Positions 8,670 through 17,631 of a stretch of 64,000 nt of DNA are shown in pieces. How positions within the stretch are numbered: position 1 is the first letter of the stretch; the number at the start of each line of letters is the position of its first letter. The position numbers were made by a program, and so were the translations under genes. A model generated the notes under the pieces. It was not told the origin of the DNA, ran no database searches, and saw only the letters and a list, made by a program, of their open reading frames with translations. The DNA comes from Bradyrhizobium sp. ISRA430 (GTDB lineage: Bacteria > Pseudomonadota > Alphaproteobacteria > Rhizobiales > Xanthobacteraceae), in contig NZ_CP094516.1 of the NCBI RefSeq assembly GCF_029909975.1, forward strand, positions 3,534,001 to 3,598,000, given 5' to 3'.

Positions 8670-8686
8670 CTGGCGCCGATATTGCA
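8670..8686 (+). promoter_or_regulatory. Candidate sigma-54 promoter for phaZ
   Basis: CTGGCGCCGATATTGCA matches the -24/-12 consensus (YTGGCACGRNNNTTGCW) at the invariant GG and GC, which are 10 bases apart. Transcription would begin near 8697, about 20 bases before the phaZ start. Two consensus bases (A and G of CACG) differ. No activator site was identified. Confidence 0.4.
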
Positions 8687-8716
8687 TGGCAGCACGGGAC
8701 AGGTGGGCGCTTCAGT

Positions 8717-9940
8717 ATGATGTCGATGTTCTATCAGGCCTTTCAGAACCACATGGACCTGACCCAGCCATGGCGGGCGGGGGCCTCTTCCGCGCTGAAG
8801 TACCTCAACCTGGTACCGCAGGGCATGTCAGATCAGATCATCGGCCGGCTCGCCGCAGCGCTGGAGTTGATCTCGCGCTCCACCCTTACTTATGACCGCC
8901 CAGCCTATGACATCGACCAGGTCACGGTGGGCAATCGCGAGGTCGCCGTCACCGAAGAGATCGTCTACGCCACGCCGTTCGGCTCGCTGTTGCATTTCAA
9001 GAAGGAGGACGTGCCCGAGCAGCCGCGCATGCTGCTGGTGGCGCCGATGTCCGGACACTTCGCCACGCTGCTGCGCGGCACCGTGAAGACGCTGCTCCAG
9101 GACCACGACGTCTACATCACCGACTGGCACAATCCGCGCAACATTCCGCGCAGTGAAGGCCGCTTCGGACTCGACGACTATACCGAGCACCTCATCGATT
9201 TCCTCGGACAGCTCGGTCCGCGCCCGCACATGGTCGCGATCTGCCAACCCTCGGTCTCGGCGCTCGCCGCCGCCGCGATCATGTGCGAGGACAACCACCC
9301 GTCCCGGCCGGCCACGCTGACGCTGATGGCCGGCCCGATCGACACGCGGGTGCAACCCACAAAGGTCAATGAATTCGCCAAGAGCAAGCCGATCGCCTGG
9401 TTCGAGCGCAACCTGATCAACTACGTGCCGGTGCAGTGCCGCGGCGCCTTGCGGAAAGTCTATCCGGGGTTCGTGCAGCTCACCGCCTTCGTCTCGATGA
9501 ATCTCGAGCGCCACATCAAGCAGCATCTCGATCTCGCCAACCACATCGCCAAGGGCGAGAAGGACAAGGCCGAAAGCATCAAGACCTTCTACGACGAATA
9601 TTTCGCAGTGATGGACCTGCCGGCCGAGTTCTACATCGAGACCGTACGCGACGTGTTCCAGGAGCACCTCCTGCCACTGGGCAGGCTGATGCATCGCGGC
9701 CGCATGGTGAACCCCAGGGCGATCGGCCGCATGGGGCTGATGACGGTCGAGGGCGAGAAGGACGACATCTGCTCGATCGGCCAGACGCTCGCAGCCCAGG
9801 ACCTTTGCACCGGCGTGCGCGCCTATCGCCGTGTCCACCACATGCAGGCCGGCGTCGGCCACTACGGCGTGTTCTCAGGCAAGCGCTGGAACAACGAGAT
9901 CTATCCACTCTTGCGGGATTTCGTGCACGTCAATTCGTGA
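8717..9940 (+). CDS. phaZ: Intracellular polyhydroxyalkanoate (PHB) depolymerase
   Basis: I choose the ATG at 8717 (protein begins MMSMFYQAF), with AGGTGG upstream; 407 residues is normal for this family. The nucleophile is Cys176 in the lipase-box-like AICQPSVSAL, as in other intracellular depolymerases that use Cys instead of Ser. The Asp (EGEKDD) and His (GVGHYGVF) of the triad are also present. The enzyme releases 3-hydroxybutyrate from native PHB granules in the cytoplasm, mobilising stored carbon. A sigma-54-like promoter precedes it. No PHB synthase or phasin gene is nearby. Confidence 0.93.
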   Translation: MMSMFYQAFQNHMDLTQPWRAGASSALKYLNLVPQGMSDQIIGRLAAALELISRSTLTYDRPAYDIDQVTVGNREVAVTEEIVYATPFGSLLHFKKEDVPEQPRMLLVAPMSGHFATLLRGTVKTLLQDHDVYITDWHNPRNIPRSEGRFGLDDYTEHLIDFLGQLGPRPHMVAICQPSVSALAAAAIMCEDNHPSRPATLTLMAGPIDTRVQPTKVNEFAKSKPIAWFERNLINYVPVQCRGALRKVYPGFVQLTAFVSMNLERHIKQHLDLANHIAKGEKDKAESIKTFYDEYFAVMDLPAEFYIETVRDVFQEHLLPLGRLMHRGRMVNPRAIGRMGLMTVEGEKDDICSIGQTLAAQDLCTGVRAYRRVHHMQAGVGHYGVFSGKRWNNEIYPLLRDFVHVNS

Positions 9941-10162
9941 GGCGCGGCGGGCGTCCGGCCGGGCGAAATGCGCCTCTACCCTCGGGGATTCGCCCAGCCC
10001 CCGTAGCACCGCCGATGACGCCCCCCGCAATCCGCACATCTCCGGATTTCGCCGCGCCGGATGCGGGCTAAAATCCCTTCGGAAGACGGCGCCTTCCGTC
10101 AGCTTTGACCATCGACTGCGGCAAGCGGAACCTGTAGCTACATTGCGTCAAGGGAACGGCCG

Positions 10163-12079
10163 ATGCCGCGGCTGGAGCTTGGTGTTGGGCCAATGAAACC
10201 AAGGGGGCTTTTGACACTTGCCATGGCCTTGCAGGCCGTGGTGACTGCCGCGGCCCTGCTGGCGTCGTATGCCTTGATCCGCACCGCCCAGCCGCACGAG
10301 TTCGGCCCGGCGCAAATCCTGGCGCTGCTCGCAAGCGGCGGCGTCGCGCTTGTCCTCGCGCGGTTCTGCGCGCGCCGGGTCGAAAGCCGGCAGAGTAAGC
10401 AGGCCGCCGCGCAAATGGCCGGCGAGGCGGAGCTGCGCGCCGCGCTCGCGCAAAGCGAGCGGCAAACGCAGGCGGTAATCGAAACCGCATTCGACGCCTT
10501 CGTCCAAACCGATGAAGACGGCATCGTGGTGTCGTGGAGCCCGCAGGCCGAAGCGCTGTCGGGCTGGACGCGCGCGGAGGCGATCGGCCGCGACGTGGTC
10601 GACCTCGTCGTTGCCGAGCCGCTCCGCGACGCGTTCAGGCAGCGCATGACGCAGCGCCTGCCCGAGTTGTCTGAAAGCCCGATCGGTATCCGCTTCGAAG
10701 CGAGCCTGATCCACAGGAACGGCGACCAGATCCTGATCGAGGCATCGAGCACGGCGCTACGCCGCGGCGGGAGCTATGTCGTCAACACCTTCGTCAGGGA
10801 CGTGACGCAGAAGCGTGCCGCCGAAGAGCAACTGATCCAGGCGCAGAAGATGGAAGCGGTCGGCCAGCTCACGGGCGGCATCGCGCACGAGTTCAACAAT
10901 ATGCTCACCGTCATCACCGGGACGATCGAGATCCTCGCGGAGGCCGTAAGGAACGATCCGCATCTTTCGACGATCACGAAACTGATCAGCGAAGCGGCCG
11001 ATCGCGGCGCCACGCTGACCTCCAGCCTGCTCTCATTCGCAAGGAAGCAATCGCTGCTGCCGAGCGAGATCGACGTCAACGAGCTGATCGAGGAGGTCGC
11101 CAGACTCCTGCTCGCCACCTTCGACAAGAAGATCGAGATCGCGACGAAGCTCAATCGCGAGGCCTGGCCGGCGCTCGTCGACAAGGGACAGTTGAGCTCG
11201 GCGCTGCTCAATCTCGCGCTCAACGCCCGCGATGCGATGGCCGACGGCGGCAAGCTCACGATCATGACGAGCAATGTCGTGTTCGGGCTGCGTGACGCCG
11301 CGGCGGCCGGCGTCGGCTATGCCGGCGACTACGTCGAAATCGCCATTGCCGACACCGGCACCGGGATTGCGCAGTCCAATCTCGGCAGGATCTTCGATCC
11401 GTTCTTTTCCACGAAGGAGGTTGGAAAGGGGACCGGGCTCGGGCTCAGCATGGTGTTCGGTTTCGTCAAGCAGTCCGGCGGCAGCATCAAGGTCTCCTCG
11501 GAGGAAGGCCGTGGCACCACGTTCAGGATCTACCTGCCCAAGGCCGAGACCGGCACAGGCCGCGCGACCGGCGACAGCGTGCACAGGATGGTCGGCGGAC
11601 ATGAGACCATCCTCTGCGTCGAGGACGACCGCGAGGTGCGCAAATACGTGACGGTCCAGCTTGAGAGTTTGGGCTACAAGGTCATCGTCGCTGCCGGCGC
11701 CGTCGAGGCGCTCGCCATTGCCGCAGAAGGTACGCCCTTCGACCTCCTGTTCAGCGACATTGTCATGCCCGGCGGCATGAATGGCCGGGAGCTTGCCGAA
11801 CGCCTTGTCGCCGCGCGGCCGTCATTGCGGGTCCTGCTCACCTCGGGCTACGCCTACGACTCGCTGCATGCGCAGGACCGCGCCGGCCACGGCGTGCCAC
11901 TCCTGACCAAACCCTACCGCAAGGCCGAGCTCGCGCGCATGTTGCGCCGCTGCCTTGACACTGCCGTCGACGCCGTCGGCGATCCGATCCCGCTACCCTA
12001 CTCGGTCCAACCCGAGGTTGACCGCTTCCTGCGCAAGCAGGCGTCCGACGAGAACGGCGCGACGCGGTCAAAGAAGTAG
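10163..12079 (+). CDS. Membrane hybrid histidine kinase (PAS-HisKA-HATPase-REC)
   Basis: A 638-residue protein with two membrane helices (about 15-40 and 47-68), a short loop between them, a PAS domain (about 98-215), the phospho-accepting His242 in GGIAHEFNN, an ATPase domain with N354 (LNARDAM) and the G-box [10 protein letters not shown] (421-430), and a C-terminal receiver domain with phospho-acceptor Asp532 (FSDIVMPGG). There is no HPt domain and no adjacent response regulator, so its output is not visible here. With almost no periplasmic region, sensing probably happens in the membrane or through the PAS domain. A start at 10193 is also possible. Confidence 0.9.
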   Translation: MPRLELGVGPMKPRGLLTLAMALQAVVTAAALLASYALIRTAQPHEFGPAQILALLASGGVALVLARFCARRVESRQSKQAAAQMAGEAELRAALAQSERQTQAVIETAFDAFVQTDEDGIVVSWSPQAEALSGWTRAEAIGRDVVDLVVAEPLRDAFRQRMTQRLPELSESPIGIRFEASLIHRNGDQILIEASSTALRRGGSYVVNTFVRDVTQKRAAEEQLIQAQKMEAVGQLTGGIAHEFNNMLTVITGTIEILAEAVRNDPHLSTITKLISEAADRGATLTSSLLSFARKQSLLPSEIDVNELIEEVARLLLATFDKKIEIATKLNREAWPALVDKGQLSSALLNLALNARDAMADGGKLTIMTSNVVFGLRDAAAAGVGYAGDYVEIAIADTGTGIAQSNLGRIFDPFFSTKEVGKGTGLGLSMVFGFVKQSGGSIKVSSEEGRGTTFRIYLPKAETGTGRATGDSVHRMVGGHETILCVEDDREVRKYVTVQLESLGYKVIVAAGAVEALAIAAEGTPFDLLFSDIVMPGGMNGRELAERLVAARPSLRVLLTSGYAYDSLHAQDRAGHGVPLLTKPYRKAELARMLRRCLDTAVDAVGDPIPLPYSVQPEVDRFLRKQASDENGATRSKK

Positions 12080-12087
12080 CGCGCCAG

Positions 12088-13116
12088 CTAACTCAGCCGC
12101 CGCCTCAGGGTCGCCGAGGGCGTCTCGCCGAATTTTGCGCGGTAGTCGCCGGCCATGCGGCTCAAATGCGTGAAGCCGAGATCGAGGGCGATGTCGGTGA
12201 TGGAGGCATCGGGCACGGCTTGCGAGAGGCGAGCGTGGAGGTTGGCGAGGCGGATGTCGCGCAACATCCCGGAGATCGACTGGCCGAAATGCCGGCGAAA
12301 GCCGAGCTGAAGTGCGCGGATGCCAATGCCGGACACGCAGGCAAGCTGCACGAGATCGAGCGGTTCACCGGCATTGACCGCAAGATAGTCCCGCGCGGCG
12401 CGAAGCGCGCGCGGCAGGCGTTCGGCCTGTCCCGAGAACGTCCTGATCGCATCGGACAGGTCGTGCCGTTGGTGGTTGAGGAAATGATCGAGCAGCGTCT
12501 CGCGCCAGTCGGCGGTCGCGACCGCCGAAAGGCTGCGGGATGGTCCGAGGCGTTCGGCAAGCGTCATCAAAGCGTCGAGCTTCGCTCGGAGGCCGAATGC
12601 AGTGGGCGCGTTCAGGTCTATGACCGGATCGAACTCGACGGCCGCGGATGTCCGGCCCGACAGCGCCGCAGCGCGCTGCTCGACCATGCGGCGGTCGAGC
12701 AGCAGGATCGCCTGCGCGCAGTCGGTCCACACCATCCGGGTCGGAATCGTCGGGGACAACAGCGAGGCTGCCCGTCCCGGCGCGGTCGCGATGTCGCTGG
12801 CGCCCGCGCGTATCCGGGCGGCGCCCCGCAGGGGGATCTGCACCAGGAAGAAGCGTTCGAGGCAGCCGGGATCGATAATGACCGATCCGCCATAGCCGAC
12901 ATAGCTGATCGAAAAGCCGTCAAAGGCCGCGCAGTTGTGCCGGGCCGAGAAGCCGGACGACCGCGCTTGCATGGGCTTGAGGTCATGCGGGCAGAAGATG
13001 CGCCCGACTTGCTCGGCCGCCTCGTCGACATCAGCCGTGCTGACGCGGGCGAACTCCGCGAGCCTTTCGGTACTGGAGCGGCGCGCGCTCATTTCCAGCT
13101 CGGCTGCGGACATCAC
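12088..13116 (-). CDS. AraC-family transcriptional regulator
   Basis: A 342-residue protein with an N-terminal ligand-binding half of the AraC-binding-like type and a C-terminal double helix-turn-helix (about residues 235-340), including the family end pattern ALDLGFTHLSRMAGDYRAKF. It ends 8 bases from the kinase gene but on the opposite strand. It is divergent from the cupin gene at 13312 over a 195-base gap, so control of that gene and of itself is the simple guess. The effector is unknown. Confidence 0.85.
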   Translation of the reverse strand: MMSAAELEMSARRSSTERLAEFARVSTADVDEAAEQVGRIFCPHDLKPMQARSSGFSARHNCAAFDGFSISYVGYGGSVIIDPGCLERFFLVQIPLRGAARIRAGASDIATAPGRAASLLSPTIPTRMVWTDCAQAILLLDRRMVEQRAAALSGRTSAAVEFDPVIDLNAPTAFGLRAKLDALMTLAERLGPSRSLSAVATADWRETLLDHFLNHQRHDLSDAIRTFSGQAERLPRALRAARDYLAVNAGEPLDLVQLACVSGIGIRALQLGFRRHFGQSISGMLRDIRLANLHARLSQAVPDASITDIALDLGFTHLSRMAGDYRAKFGETPSATLRRRLS

Positions 13117-13311
13117 CGACCACGCTTCGCGTCACGGAATTATTTTAAGCCTATAATGGTTTCTCGTCCCCGGAAAGAGCCGCGTCGCAAAATCGTCGTG
13201 CTGCAGGGCAGCAGCCAAGTCCGGAGCCGCGTCCGGATTCGTTTAGCGGATAGACAGCGCCGTGCGCGTAGCCGAAGCTCCACCCTCGCCGGAATCCATG
13301 AGGAGGCGAGC

Positions 13312-13761
13312 ATGACTGCACTCGAGAAGGGCATTACCGCGAACGGCACGGGCTATGGCGGCAAGAGCTGGAACATCCTGGGCCAGCTCTATTTCCCGAA
13401 AGCCATCACCGACTCCACCTTCGCGTTCGAGACCAACAGCGAGCCCGGCCAGTTCGTGCCGGTGCACATCCATCCGACCCAGGACGAGTTCATCCTGGTG
13501 CAGGAAGGCGTGCTCGACCTCAAGCTCGACGGCCAGTGGGTCAAGGCCAAGGCCGGCGATCTCGTGCGCATGCCGCGCGGCATCCCGCACGGCTATTTCA
13601 ACAAGTCGGACAAGCCGTGCCGCGCGCTGTTCTGGGTCTCGCCGATGCAGAAGCTGGAGGCGCTGTTCAACCAGCTCCACAACCTGACCGACCCCGCCGA
13701 GGTCGTGCGCATCTCGGCCCTGCACGAGGTCGACTTCCTGCCGCCCGAGGCCAACGACTAG
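13312..13761 (+). CDS. Cupin-domain protein
   Basis: The ATG at 13312 follows a strong AGGAGG; the 149-residue product is a single cupin barrel. Motif 1 carries the metal-type histidines and Glu (VHIHPTQDEFILVQEG) and motif 2 is MPRGIPHGYFN, so metal binding is likely. Single-domain cupins include dioxygenases, isomerases and ligand-binding proteins, and nothing here picks one. Its position opposite an AraC regulator and before a flavin monooxygenase suggests catabolism of a small molecule, perhaps aromatic or terpenoid. Confidence 0.8.
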   Translation: MTALEKGITANGTGYGGKSWNILGQLYFPKAITDSTFAFETNSEPGQFVPVHIHPTQDEFILVQEGVLDLKLDGQWVKAKAGDLVRMPRGIPHGYFNKSDKPCRALFWVSPMQKLEALFNQLHNLTDPAEVVRISALHEVDFLPPEAND

Positions 13762-13870
13762 GCGGCCGGCCTCCACGTTCATTTTCGCCCGATCGCAAGT
13801 CCACGGGCCGCTCAGCGCGGCCGAGCGTGGCCGCTTGCGCCCAAAGCAACTCCAATGTGCGAGCAGTCCC

Positions 13871-15364
13871 ATGGTCAGCCCCAAGCATGTCTGCGTGATC
13901 GGCGCCGGCGTCTCCGGCCTTGCCGCCGCAAAGGCGTTTTCTACCCGCGGTCACCGGGTCACTATCGTCGAACGTAGCGCCGATCTCGGCGGCGTCTGGG
14001 AGCCGGCACGCTCCTATCCGGAGGTGCAGACCCAGAGCCCGAAGGAGCTCTACCGCTACACCGATCGCGCCATGCCGCAAGGCTATCCGGAATGGCCGAC
14101 TGGGCCGCAGGTCTATGCCTACCTCATCGACTATGCGAGGAGCTTCGGCATCGACCGCATGCTGCGGCTTCGCACCAGCGTGGCCGGCATGGCGCGGCGC
14201 GCGGACGGCAAGCCGGGCTGGACGCTGACGCTGACGGACAAGAGTGGCGCGATCACGAATGAGGATTTCGATTTCGTCGCCGTCTGCACCGGACAATTCA
14301 ACGAGCCGCGCGAGCTGAACTGTCCCGGCGAAGACGGATTCAAGGCGCAGGGCGGCCAGATCCTGCATTCGTCCAAATACAATGACCCCGCGCTTGCGAA
14401 GGGGCGCCGCGTCGTCGTGCTCGGCGGATCGAAATCGGCGACCGACATCGCCGTCAACGCGGTGAAGGCGGGCGCGCGCGAGGTGACGATCGTGATGCGT
14501 GAACCGGTCTGGCGCATTCCCTACTTCATCGGCGGGCTCGTCAACTTCAAGCGCATCCTCTACATCCGAGCCCAGGAGCAGATGTTTCCCGGCTGGGGCG
14601 CGAGCCCGATAGCCCGCCTCGCTCATCGCCTCGCGGCTCCCTTGGTCTGGGCGAACTGGCGCGGGCTGGAAAGCCTGTTGAAGGCACAGCTCAAGCTCGG
14701 GGCATGCCGGATGGTGCCGAAGGAGCGCATCGAGGATGGCGTCAATTGCTCGGTGCCGATCGCCACGCCCGGCTTCTATCCGATGGTCGCCGACGGCCGC
14801 ATCAAGGCGCTGTTCGGCAGCTTCGATCATTACGAAGGCGAGACTGTCGTGATGAGCGGAGGCGAGCACGTCGCCGCAGATGTCGCAGTGCTCGCGATCG
14901 GCTACAAGCTCGGCGTGCCGTTCCTGCCCGCAGCGTATCAGGCCAAGCTGGTCGATGCGGACGGGCAGTACCGGCTCTATCGTCTGATCGCCAATCCGGA
15001 CCTGCCGGAGCTCGGCTTCGTCGGCTTCAATTCCTCGTTCTGCACCGTGCTCTGCGCCGACCTCGCCGCCAACTGGCTGGTCCGCTACGCTGACGGGCAA
15101 CTCGCACGCCAGCCGCGGGCGCAAGAGATGCGCGACAACATCGAGATGATGCTGCACTTCAAGCGCGTCGAGCGGCCGGCCGCAGGCGTCTATGGCGGTC
15201 TTTGCGTCGCACCCTACCACTACCGTCACTTCGACGAGCTCTTGGCCGACATCGGCGCCAAGGAGCACAAGCGGAGCCGCCTTGCCGAACGCTTCCTGCC
15301 ACCGGATGCCGACGCCTACGCAAAGTTCCTGGCGTCGGCGCCGGACTACCGGGCAGCGGCATGA
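13871..15364 (+). CDS. Flavin-containing (Baeyer-Villiger/FMO-type) monooxygenase
   Basis: I use the ATG at 13871; an upstream TTG would add 12 residues. The 497-residue protein has an FAD Rossmann motif GAGVSG at residues 11-16, a second nucleotide-binding motif (VVLGGSKSATDIAV) for NADPH, and an FMO-like GGQILHSSKY segment between them. These enzymes use NADPH and O2 to oxygenate ketones or soft nucleophiles. It follows the cupin by 109 bases on the same strand and may share its transcript. The substrate is not predictable. Confidence 0.85.
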   Translation: MVSPKHVCVIGAGVSGLAAAKAFSTRGHRVTIVERSADLGGVWEPARSYPEVQTQSPKELYRYTDRAMPQGYPEWPTGPQVYAYLIDYARSFGIDRMLRLRTSVAGMARRADGKPGWTLTLTDKSGAITNEDFDFVAVCTGQFNEPRELNCPGEDGFKAQGGQILHSSKYNDPALAKGRRVVVLGGSKSATDIAVNAVKAGAREVTIVMREPVWRIPYFIGGLVNFKRILYIRAQEQMFPGWGASPIARLAHRLAAPLVWANWRGLESLLKAQLKLGACRMVPKERIEDGVNCSVPIATPGFYPMVADGRIKALFGSFDHYEGETVVMSGGEHVAADVAVLAIGYKLGVPFLPAAYQAKLVDADGQYRLYRLIANPDLPELGFVGFNSSFCTVLCADLAANWLVRYADGQLARQPRAQEMRDNIEMMLHFKRVERPAAGVYGGLCVAPYHYRHFDELLADIGAKEHKRSRLAERFLPPDADAYAKFLASAPDYRAAA

Positions 15365-15460
15365 GTTCCGGTTGAGCGGGATTTTGCATCTCGCCAGCCT
15401 CCGCCTCTGATGCTTACCATCCCCTTGGCCGTCGAATCGACAGGCCCTGGGGAACCCGCC

Positions 15461-16534
15461 ATGGGACCGAGATGTCTTGCCGCCGCATCCTTGGCGGCTC
15501 TTGCCTTCCTTGTCGCGGCGCCCGCCGTCGGACAGCAGGACACGCTGACGCAAAGGCAGTCGGACGCGCTTGCCGCCTATGATCGCGCGCTCGGCAATTT
15601 CAAGGCGATCCTTGCCGAGCGGCGCGGTCAGATCGATGCGAAGCAGCCGCTGCCGAATCTGCCGGGACAGGCGCTCTATCTCGCGCGCGTCGCGGTGATC
15701 AGCAGCTACAAGGATCTCACGGACGCCATGCCGTCCAGAATCGGCAAGCCCAACAAATTCGAAATTCCGCCCGCCTATTTCGATGCCGACATCGAGCCGC
15801 TGGTCGACGAATACGGAAGACTGTTCGACATCATGGAGGCGCCGCCTGCCGGCGCGCAAAGCTCGGCCACTCCGTTCAAGGACGTCGTCGATCTCGCCGT
15901 TGCGATCGCGCGGACCAAGGGGCTTTCAGCGGCGCAAGCCGACGCCGCCGGCCGCATCAGCCTGGGGCTGTTCTTCGCGGAGACCAACGGCAAGCAGAAC
16001 GTCCGCAATGCGCGCTCGAACACCTATATGGGAAGCTTGCAGACGGGCCCGTCCGAAGACCGCAACGGCCGCAGGAAATGGGAGGCTATCAAGCCGGCGA
16101 TCGCGGCGGCCGACCCCGACTTGAGTGCGCGCGATGACAAGGAGGAAGCGCGGGCACGCGGTACCGATCATCGCTTCAATCACTGGACCGCAGTGAGAGA
16201 CGGACTCATGAACGCCCATGCGGAGCTGTTCCGGGAGATCCCCGCGATCGTGAAGATGCTGCCCGATCCGATCGATCAGATGAAGCTGTTCGAGCTGATC
16301 CAGATCGTCCCCACGCCGACGCGGTCCGCACTCAGGTCGGGCAACCTGCTGGACTACAGGGTGTCCGACCCCACGGTCATGAGACATCTGCGCAACAACA
16401 GCATCTTCGCCTTCGGACAGGCCGACAGGGCGCGAACGTCGGCCAGCTTCCGCGACATCCTCGGTGCGATGTGGCTGTTCAACCGCAAGTTCGAGCGCGC
16501 GATGGCGAAACACGCGGAGATCAAAGCGCGGTAG
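15461..16534 (+). CDS. Secreted protein of unknown function
   Basis: The ATG at 15461 gives a typical signal peptide (MGPRCLAAASLAALAFLVAAP), leaving a mature protein of roughly 330 residues that is helical and charged. There are few cysteines, no repeats and no lipobox. A helix-rich stretch with GLFFAETNGKQN and NTYMGSLQTGPSEDR could suggest a lysozyme-like or binding fold (Glu followed by a YMG-like element), but I cannot confirm this. No family recognised. An upstream ATG at 15410 would bury the signal peptide and is less likely. Confidence 0.65.
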   Translation: MGPRCLAAASLAALAFLVAAPAVGQQDTLTQRQSDALAAYDRALGNFKAILAERRGQIDAKQPLPNLPGQALYLARVAVISSYKDLTDAMPSRIGKPNKFEIPPAYFDADIEPLVDEYGRLFDIMEAPPAGAQSSATPFKDVVDLAVAIARTKGLSAAQADAAGRISLGLFFAETNGKQNVRNARSNTYMGSLQTGPSEDRNGRRKWEAIKPAIAAADPDLSARDDKEEARARGTDHRFNHWTAVRDGLMNAHAELFREIPAIVKMLPDPIDQMKLFELIQIVPTPTRSALRSGNLLDYRVSDPTVMRHLRNNSIFAFGQADRARTSASFRDILGAMWLFNRKFERAMAKHAEIKAR

Positions 16535-16596
16535 CGCCGCCACAGCATCACGCCGTGAGGTCGCGCAAGACATCACGGCACCAAGACACGGCCGCG

Positions 16597-17388
16597 CTAC
16601 TGCGTGCGGATCGGCGAGTCCTTCAGGCCGTTATTGTCATAGGCCTTGCGCAGCGTGCCGTTCGTCGTCGCCTCCGCCATGAACTTGGTGACGAATGCCA
16701 GTGCCTGCGGATGGCCGGGCGGCACGGCGACGGCGGTGACGGTCTTCTTGAAGGTCTCATCCAGCACGCGCGTGCCCGGAATCTTCTGCGCCATCTTGTT
16801 GAGCTGGTCGCGCGACAGCGCAAAGGCGTCGATTCCGCCGCTCTTCAGGAGATCGAAGATTTCATCGTAGGTCTGATAGCCCGTAACCTTCGCATTCTTC
16901 AGATGCGCGATTGCGCCACGCATCGTGGTGGTGTTGTTGACAGCGGCAATCTTTGTGCCGGGCTGATCGAGCGCGGCGAAGCTGGTGATATCAGAGCCGG
17001 GCCTGACGATATACGTGGCGTCCGCGACCTCGTAGATCGGGCCGAACGTCATCTTGGTCTCGCGTTCGGGATCCTTGGGCAGGAAGGTGACGTCCCAGGT
17101 GCCTTTCGCGGCGGCATCGGTGATCTGTCCGGAATTCTGGTGCACGACATATTCGACGGGCACGCCGAGCCGGGCAGCCATTTCCTTGCCGAGGTCGACC
17201 GGCACGCCGGCATAGCCGGTTTCGGTCCTGGTCGACCAGAACGCGCCACCCGCGGGGCTGATCGCAATCGCGACCCGCAGCTTGCCGGTCGGCGCAATCT
17301 CGTCCCTCAAGCCGTCGGCTAGCGCGGGCATGGCGATCGCCGCCGCCAGCGCGACGCCGGCGCAGGCCGACCAGAGTGTCGTTGGCAT
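16597..17388 (-). CDS. ABC-transporter periplasmic binding protein, family 3 (amino-acid type)
   Basis: The ATG at 17388 has a GGGAG site and yields a 263-residue protein with a signal peptide (about 1-24, ending MPALA-DG). The mature part has the family 3 pattern: GKLRVAIAISPAGG near the N-terminus, then GVPVDLGKEMAARLG and WDVTFLPKDPER. These proteins capture polar amino acids or related solutes. No permease or ATPase gene is adjacent, so it is an orphan that may use a transporter encoded elsewhere or serve as a sensor partner. It is divergent from the RND efflux operon. Confidence 0.85.
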   Translation of the reverse strand: MPTTLWSACAGVALAAAIAMPALADGLRDEIAPTGKLRVAIAISPAGGAFWSTRTETGYAGVPVDLGKEMAARLGVPVEYVVHQNSGQITDAAAKGTWDVTFLPKDPERETKMTFGPIYEVADATYIVRPGSDITSFAALDQPGTKIAAVNNTTTMRGAIAHLKNAKVTGYQTYDEIFDLLKSGGIDAFALSRDQLNKMAQKIPGTRVLDETFKKTVTAVAVPPGHPQALAFVTKFMAEATTNGTLRKAYDNNGLKDSPIRTQ

Positions 17389-17487
17389 GTCATTATTCTC
17401 CCCGGCACGTCCCCTTTTCGCCGCGTCGTTTTCCATCGCACAGCCTTTGACACAATTGTGGTCGATCATGCGCGCTGTGAAAAGCAG

Positions 17488-17516
17488 TTTGTCACGGCAC
17501 CTGACAAATCTGTCAG
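17488..17516. promoter_or_regulatory. Candidate operator: overlapping TGTCA inverted repeats upstream of RND operon
   Basis: TTTGTCA-N7-TGACAAA (17488-17508) overlaps CTGACA-N4-TGTCAG (17501-17516), giving three alternating TGTCA half-sites in 29 bases. Such stacked palindromes are typical of repressor binding sites at efflux promoters. No TetR-like or MarR-like repressor gene is adjacent, so the regulator would have to act from elsewhere. Confidence 0.4.
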
Positions 17517-17631
17517 AAGCCACGCTCTTCCTTGCAGTGCAAGGCTGGAGACTGCCATGGCTATGGTGTTCCACCGCCCGTCGTTTGTTGCTAGCCTGCC
17601 ACAACGACAGATAGCAATCGGGAGCCACCGA

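Noticed and set aside
13667..15859. Long minus-strand open frame (730 codons)
   Set aside because: It runs antisense to the monooxygenase, has low-complexity Arg/Ala/Asp composition and no family motifs; GC-rich codon use keeps antisense frames open.
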